Assembly: GCA_031772625.1 (NCBI GenBank)
Contig: CM062818.1
Location: 1,676,064,667 to 1,676,128,666 of the forward strand
DNA length: 64,000 nucleotides
Source: Pinus tabuliformis
Taxonomy: Eukaryota; Streptophyta; Pinopsida; Pinales; Pinaceae
Direction of reading: 5' to 3'
In this document: in pieces, positions 59,035 through 64,000 of the stretch
Position numbering within the stretch: the first letter of the stretch is position 1
Layout of the letters: each line of letters begins with the position of its first letter
The notes under the pieces: generated by a model
What the model was told of the DNA's origin: nothing
The model's database searches: none
The model's input: the letters and a program-made list of their open reading frames with translations, nothing else
Translations under genes and position numbers: made by a program

Positions 59035-59920
59035 TGTTGATAAATGACAACAAGAAATTCTAGTTTAATTTGTCGTTGAATTAAACTGTGAATTTAAATC
59101 GAATTCTATTCTCATGGCAACTTGTAAATAGTTAATTAAGTTTAATTGACTTAATTATCTTAGCAATTTCAAGTTGGAAGTCTTTTTGTAGTCATGTCTA
59201 TGTTCTGCCTATTTTATAGGTGTCCAGTATGAGTTAGTTGTGAGTTCTAATTAGACAACTCAGTTTACAGAGCTAATTTCAGTGAAATTAGTTCCAAATT
59301 GTTTGAGGAACTAATAGTGAGTTAATAGTTAGTTGGTGCACTAATGCACTCAACTAGTGCTACTCTAGTTAACTGAATATTCCCTCGTCATAAACTCATG
59401 CATGTCAAATCAGAGAAAGACCCAATTGAGACTAGAGTGCAGGGACATTGTATAATCAATTGTATAATTTTTTGAGTTGGACAAATCATGCATGAAATCA
59501 GGAACTGAATCTTGAAGGGATTGCATAGTTTTTGATGCTATAAATTCACATTAATATGAGCTAATCAACCATAGGAATTGCGCAAGGAAATAGGGGCTTG
59601 GAGAGTTGGAGAATTGGCTAAGTGTTGACCAAGAGTTTGCCTGTGAGTTGGAGTTTGATTTTACTGAGTGTTGGGATTGTTCTTGTGAGAACAAGCATTG
59701 TAATATCATGTTGGATTTCTAATTAATGCAACAGAGATATTGGTGTTTTGAGTTGTGGCTCTCCCCAAATACTTATTGTGTTATGTGTATTTGATTATCC
59801 TCCTCTTGTCAACTATTGTTCGCTTGATACTTATGTGCTTCTATTGTAAAGAGTAAAGTAAATTCTTGTCTTGTGTTTTAGTAAATTACATAAGATGTTG
59901 AATTTACAAGAAAATATACA
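59035..59920 (+). repeat. Candidate LTR of a further retrotransposon
   Basis: Begins TGTTGATAAATG and ends ATATACA, directly followed by TGATATCAGAG (59921-59931), a primer-site-like sequence one G-to-A change from TGGTATCAGAG. A TGTAATATCATG/AATGCAACAG stretch near 59700-59730 resembles an LTR transcript region. There is no second copy in the window, so the left end is uncertain. Confidence 0.5.
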
Positions 59921-59984
59921 TGATATCAGAGATGAAAACAATATAATAGAGGGGATTTCGAAGTTTTGAGTTCCTAGGTTACAA

Positions 59985-61110
59985 GTGAAGTTTTGATGAT
60001 ATAATAATCTACAACAAGTCTTGGAAGGATCATGTTCGACATGTTCACAAGGTGCTCAAACTATCAGAGGAGAAATAATTATATGCAAAACGATCCAAAT
60101 GTTTCTTTGGAGTACAAGAGGTAGAATATTTGGGTCATATTGTATCTCATGAAGGTTTTAAGGTAGACCCTAGAAAAATAAAAGAAATTAAGGACTGGAA
60201 AATTAACACATCCATAAAGCATCTGCAAGGATTTCTCGGGTTGACAGGGTATTATCACAATTTTGTTAAGAATTATGGGGGAATAGCAGCACCTGTAACA
60301 AAATTACTAAATAAAGATGCTTTTTCTTGGACTCTTGAAGTAGTGAATGTCTTTGAACATCTTAAAGAGGCAATGTGCCAAGAACCTGCCTTCGCTACGC
60401 GAGACTTCACAAAAACATTTATTGTGGAATGCGATGCCTCAGGAAATGGCATTGGTGTTGTTTTAATGCAAGAAGAAAGACCCATTTCTTTTGAAAGTTT
60501 TACAATAAAAGGAAAGTATTTACACAAAGCTATCTATGAGAAGGAAATGTTGGAAATATTACATGCACTTAAGAAATTGTGACCTTACCCAATGGCAAGA
60601 CGCTTCAAGGTAAAAATGGATCATGATAGTCTTAAATATTTTTTAAAACAAATGTTATCTTTAGAAGAGAAGCAAAAATGGGTCACAAAGATTTTGAGTT
60701 ATTCATTTGAAATCATCTACAAAAAAGGGAAGCAAAATGTTGTTGCAGATGCACTTCCAAGAAAGAATGAGGATATGGAAGCATTGTTTTATGCCATCTA
60801 TATTATCCAACTAGATTGGATAAACCAAGCAAGGGATCAATGGAAGAATGAAAAAGAAGTGTGGCCACTCATTCAAAAGTTGTAGAAGATCCGAGTTCAA
60901 ATAATATTGACAAAACTTGACGAGGAAGAAAAATCATATTGTAACATGAAGCAGGAAATCGACAGCTACGAAATAGATCAATTTCAGAGTCTCTCATTAA
61001 GTGAAAGAACTTACCCGGTGAATAATCCACATGGGAGTATGATAATTTTATACAGAAGCATCCATAACTACTCAAGCATTGAAGACACCACTTTTTGAAT
61101 GAGAGGGGCA
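59985..61110 (+). pseudogene. Gy-C-family pol fragment (RT end, RNase H, chromodomain end)
   Basis: Starts abruptly at the RT catalytic motif (SFDDIIIYNKSWKDH near 59990). It then continues YLGHIVSHEGFKVDPRKIK, FIVECDASGNGIGVVLMQEE and KKGKQNVVADALPRK to about 60885, nearly collinear with the minus-strand 15053-15650 region of Gy-C. It then jumps to the C-terminal chromodomain-like part (60907-61098), so integrase is deleted. Frame breaks: TGA at about 60580 and TAG at 60883. The 5' part of pol and gag are absent. Confidence 0.85.
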
Positions 61111-61192
61111 TGTTAGGTCCCTATACTACTAGTGTAACCACTTATTGTTATTAGCGAAACCCCATTATTGTATTATTGTACCTGTTATGTAC
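61111..61192 (+). repeat. 3' LTR start of the Gy-C-family fragment, cut by LTR-H
   Basis: TGTTAGGTCCCTATA follows the purine tract GAGAGGGGCA, exactly as in Gy-C (reverse complement of 13540 leftward). Similarity runs to 61192, where the next LTR begins. Confidence 0.85.
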
Positions 61193-61592
61193 CTAGGCGG
61201 GATAATATGGGGTACCAAGGGAGGTACCCAAGGTAATAATGTAATAATGGGATGGGTCATAGTAATAAATAAGGTGGTTAACCCATGTCATGTAAGGGAC
61301 CACAAGTAGTTAATAATAATGTAATGAGCCCATGGTATTAGTGGATGGTATGAGGAAACCATGGTAATGATGCATGGTATTGTATGTATGAGGCCTATAT
61401 AGAGGCTAGAGACTCCAGATGAAGATGAAGAGAAGTATTCTTGTATGAACAGGCATATGGCTTGTGGAGTGTTCCCCTTCCTTAAGGAGTGAATGTATGG
61501 TGTTGCCCTACCTTAAGGGTTTTGATAAATAAAGTATCATTTCATATTATTTCTGGGTTTATTTGCATTATCTTATACTTTTATATCAGATA
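61193..61592 (+). repeat. LTR-H, first LTR (400 bp)
   Basis: Begins TGTTATGTACCTAGG. Contains a TATA-like CCTATATAGAGG (61390-61402) and an AATAAA-type signal near 61527. Its last bases (TTACAACA of the second copy) are missing at the junction. Confidence 0.88.
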
Positions 61593-62027
61593 TATAATGT
61601 ACCTAGGGGGGATAATATGGGGTACCAAGGTAGGTACCCAACGTAATAATGTAATAATGGGATGGGCCATAGTAATAAATAAGGTGGTTAACCCATGTCA
61701 TGTAAGGGACCACAAGTAGTTAATAATAATGTAAGGGGCCCATGGTATTAGTTGATGGTATGAGGAAACCATGGTAATGATACATGGTATTGTATGTATG
61801 AGGCCTATATAAAGGCTAGAGACTCCACATGGAGGAACATGAAGAGAAGTATTATTGTATGAACAGGCATATGGCTCGTGGAGTGTTCTCCTTCCTTAAG
61901 GAGTGAATGTATGGTGTTGCCCTACCATAAAGGTCCTGATAATAAAGAAGCATTTCTATCTATACTCAATCTTATTATTCTTGGGTTATTTCTATTATCA
62001 TAATATCTTTGGATCAGATTTACAACA
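61593..62027 (+). repeat. LTR-H, second LTR (435 bp)
   Basis: Begins TATAATGTACC (TGTTATGTACC mutated) and ends TTTACAACA. TATA-like CTATATAAAGG near 61806. TTGTATCAGATC just after the end is a decayed primer site (two changes from TGGTATCAGAGC). Confidence 0.88.
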
Positions 62028-62627
62028 ATTTGTATCAGATCACTTTCTTGGGCAAACCGTGGATTTTTATTTTATTTTTGTAGGGATTTTTTGGGTGGCG
62101 AATTTTCAGATCAGATTTGTACGTTTTGGTGCTATATCTGCAGAATCTAATTGCCGATATGTATTCCTTGTGAAAAAATACCCAAATTCAAAAAAAAAAT
62201 CAGTTGAATCGGAGTCTGAATGAAGGAGATATCACTGATCTAAAAATCAGTGGGGTTGTAGACAATTTTCAGGGCAGCGAGTTTTGCGGCGCAGATCTAG
62301 AATTCCTGGTGCAATATCTGCAAGATATAATTGTAGATCTGGAATCTTTGTGAAAAAACACATGATTTAAAAAAAAAAAAAATCAGTCGAATCGGAGTCC
62401 GGATGAGGGAGATATCGCTGATTTAAAATCAGCTCTTTTTGCAAATATTTTGGGTGACGCCGGGAGAGTAGCAGCGCAGATATGAAATTCTAGTGTCTAA
62501 ATCAGGATTTCTATCACATGGGCAGATGCATAATGGTTGTTTCATTTCTAAAAACAGGTTATAATAGGGATTCTGAGCAATATTGACGGATCTGTGACCA
62601 TTTCAATTTTTCGCCAATATTTTTGTG
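62028..62627. other. LTR-H leader with two imperfect repeats
   Basis: Two related blocks (about 62095-62255 and 62265-62435) each run TATCTGCA..AT, TTGTGAAAAAA, an A-run, then AATCAGT(T/C)GAATCGGAGTC and GAGATATC(A/G)CTGAT. No coding region. Confidence 0.75.
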
Positions 62628-63845
62628 ATGGCGGACCTAGATCGCTTTGAACAGGAAGACTCTTTTTTGGGTCGTCTCACTAAGCTCTGACAGACTGGTA
62701 AAGTGGAGGAATATATTATCGCTTTTGAAGCCTTAGCCTTCCGCACTAAGGGTCTCACAGATACATTCTTCAAGGAAGTTTTTATCAGCAATATTAAAGA
62801 AGCCATCAAAGCTCAAGTTCTACTTCACCACCATCCCACGTGGAAGGAGGCTTGCCAGGTAGCTCGTCAGGTCACATTGCCTAGCAAAGATTTTATTTTT
62901 ACAGAAAAGAAGGAAACCATGGAACCTAAAGGGTTATTTCCTACTAGTATATCCTTATTGCAGATTCATGGATTGATTCAGAAAGAGAAGATCATTGTTT
63001 CTATCAATCCTAGTTGTAAACATAATTTTATCAGTGTTAATTTGGCAAAAAAATTGCAAGCCCCAGCAAAACAAATTGAACATACACAGGTTGATGATAA
63101 GGATGTTCAAATTTATAAGGACTTGAAACTTTCTATGGATAAGTATGTGTTTCATGGTGATTTTTATGCTTCAAAGATGGATAATATCGATGTTGTTTTG
63201 GGATATCCTTGGATGGAATCTGTGGATACTATCAATATTAATGTGCAGAAGAAATTCTTGAAGCTATGGTATAAAAAGAAGAAAATTACATTACAGGATA
63301 TTTCCATCCATAAACAGGTAAAGTCCACGGAGGTTGACGCACAAGATGTTACAGGGACTGACATATCAGATGATGAGCAGTTGATGGTCGACAATCAAAC
63401 ACAAACAGAGGCTCAAGCAGAAAAGGTTACAGGTGCTGATACATCTGAGGATGATTCAGTGGTTGAAGTCATATTGGAAAAGAAGAAACCACAAGAGGCA
63501 CCACAGCAAGGTGAAGTAAAGAAAAATCCATCGTGGGTTAAAAATTCAACATATCATCACCCACATCACCCAGCAAGACAACAATCAAGATGGCAACCAA
63601 TTAGCCACATGGACAACAAACCCCGCAGGACAGATCGAGAGGAACAAAGATCCACCTACTACACTTCCACACAGAAGAGCTACCGCAGTCAACTTCCATC
63701 TCAAGCGAGCGAGGCACCAGCGAGATCGAGGGTTCACCTTTCTCTTGGATGGCTAGATGCACGTGCATGGTATCAGTGGACTACTCTCTTGAGTAGATCT
63801 TATTATTTATGTTCTTCCCATGTTTCGGGGACGAAACATGTTTAG
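62628..63845 (+). CDS. LTR-H gag/protease-like protein, protease aspartate replaced
   Basis: The frame starts MADLDRFEQEDSF at 62628; one TGA at 62688 (one step from CGA) separates it from the 380-codon open frame starting 62703. The gag C-terminal part reads VEEYIIAFEALAFRTKGL and EVFISNIKEAIKAQV (residues about 24-65). A retropepsin-like fold follows, with SINPSCKHNFIS where active relatives have x-D-S-G-S-T-H-N-F-I, so catalytic Asp is Asn, and VVLGYPWMESV. The acidic middle and a His/Gln/Arg-rich C-terminus have no zinc knuckle. No pol follows. It could be translated from an internal ATG. Apart from the single stop it is open, unlike its neighbours. Confidence 0.78.
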
Positions 63846-63855
63846 GGGGGTAGAA
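63846..63855 (+). promoter_or_regulatory. LTR-H polypurine tract
   Basis: AGGGGGGTAGAA ends directly before TGTTATG at 63856, the usual position for plus-strand priming. Confidence 0.85.
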
Positions 63856-64000
63856 TGTTATGTACCTAGGGGGGATAATATGGGGTACCAAGGGAGGTAC
63901 CCCAGGTAATAATGTAATAATGGGATGGGCCATAGTAATAAATAAGGTGGTTAACCCATGTCATGTAAGGGACCACAAGTAGTTAATAATAATGTAAGGG
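63856..64000 (+). repeat. LTR-H 3' LTR, partial
   Basis: TGTTATGTACCTAGGGGGGA onward matches 61193 and 61593. It is truncated by the window end. Confidence 0.9.

Larger units (their letters stand above)
61193..64000 (+). mobile_element. LTR-H: non-autonomous LTR element with tandem LTRs (cut by window end)
   Basis: LTR copies start at 61193, 61593 and 63856. The first two are head to tail without internal sequence between them. The internal region 62028-63855 holds one gag/protease-like ORF and no RT, RNase H or integrase. It inserted into the 3' LTR of the Gy-C-family fragment. The distal end and target duplication lie outside the window. Confidence 0.85.

Overview
This is plant nuclear DNA made almost entirely of old, mutated retrotransposons and a few host-gene relics. 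The evidence is plant-type primer-binding sites matching initiator-Met tRNA (TGGTATCAGAGC and variants), Ty3/gypsy chromovirus polyproteins, plant L1-like LINEs with a terminal RNase H, a tRNA-derived SINE, and a family of F-box/kelch relics. The low gene density and heavily decayed nested elements suggest a large seed-plant genome, possibly a gymnosperm; the sequence does not prove the species. I see no intact host gene, rRNA, tRNA or CRISPR array.

Layout. 1-8846: a tandem duplication (offset about 4.94 kb) of a segment carrying a minus-strand, internally deleted Ty3 element, called Gy-A/Gy-B here. Gy-B keeps both LTRs and a perfect 5-bp target duplication. 9355-9850: two C-terminal F-box/kelch scraps. 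10927-12935: an internally deleted LINE with an 18-bp target duplication. 13215-26310: a minus-strand chromovirus (Gy-C) that inserted into an F-box/kelch gene copy (remains at 26316-26945 and probably 13150-13214). A plus-strand chromovirus (Gy-D, 18565-26126) later split the 5' LTR of Gy-C. 28108-28858: the best preserved F-box/kelch relic, with two frameshifts. 29945-30665: a tandem array of about 160-bp units. About 30670-37400: a long minus-strand LINE. 37763-47632: a Tekay/Del-like chromovirus (Gy-E), whose single gag-pol frame is broken only by stops one transition away from Gln or Arg codons, and whose unusually long leader contains a fragment of a host strumpellin-like (WASH complex) gene. 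49530-50220: a third F-box/kelch relic with duplicated flanks. 51854-52134: a SINE with 16-bp target duplications. About 52217-58172: a long inverted repeat with a solo LTR (52445-53498) inserted in its left arm. 59035-61192: an LTR-like stretch joined to a piece of a Gy-C relative. 61193-64000: a non-autonomous LTR element (LTR-H) with a head-to-tail LTR pair and a gag/protease-like ORF lacking the protease aspartate; the window ends in its 3' LTR.

The order of events is readable. The F-box/kelch family multiplied with its flanks, Gy-C entered one copy, and Gy-D entered Gy-C. LTR-H entered the LTR of a Gy-C relative, and a solo LTR formed inside an older inverted repeat. Nothing here looks like a new working pathway. 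The most unusual items are the gene fragment in the Gy-E leader within a predicted intron, the transition-only decay of Gy-E, the catalytically altered gag/protease ORF of LTR-H, and the long inverted repeat.
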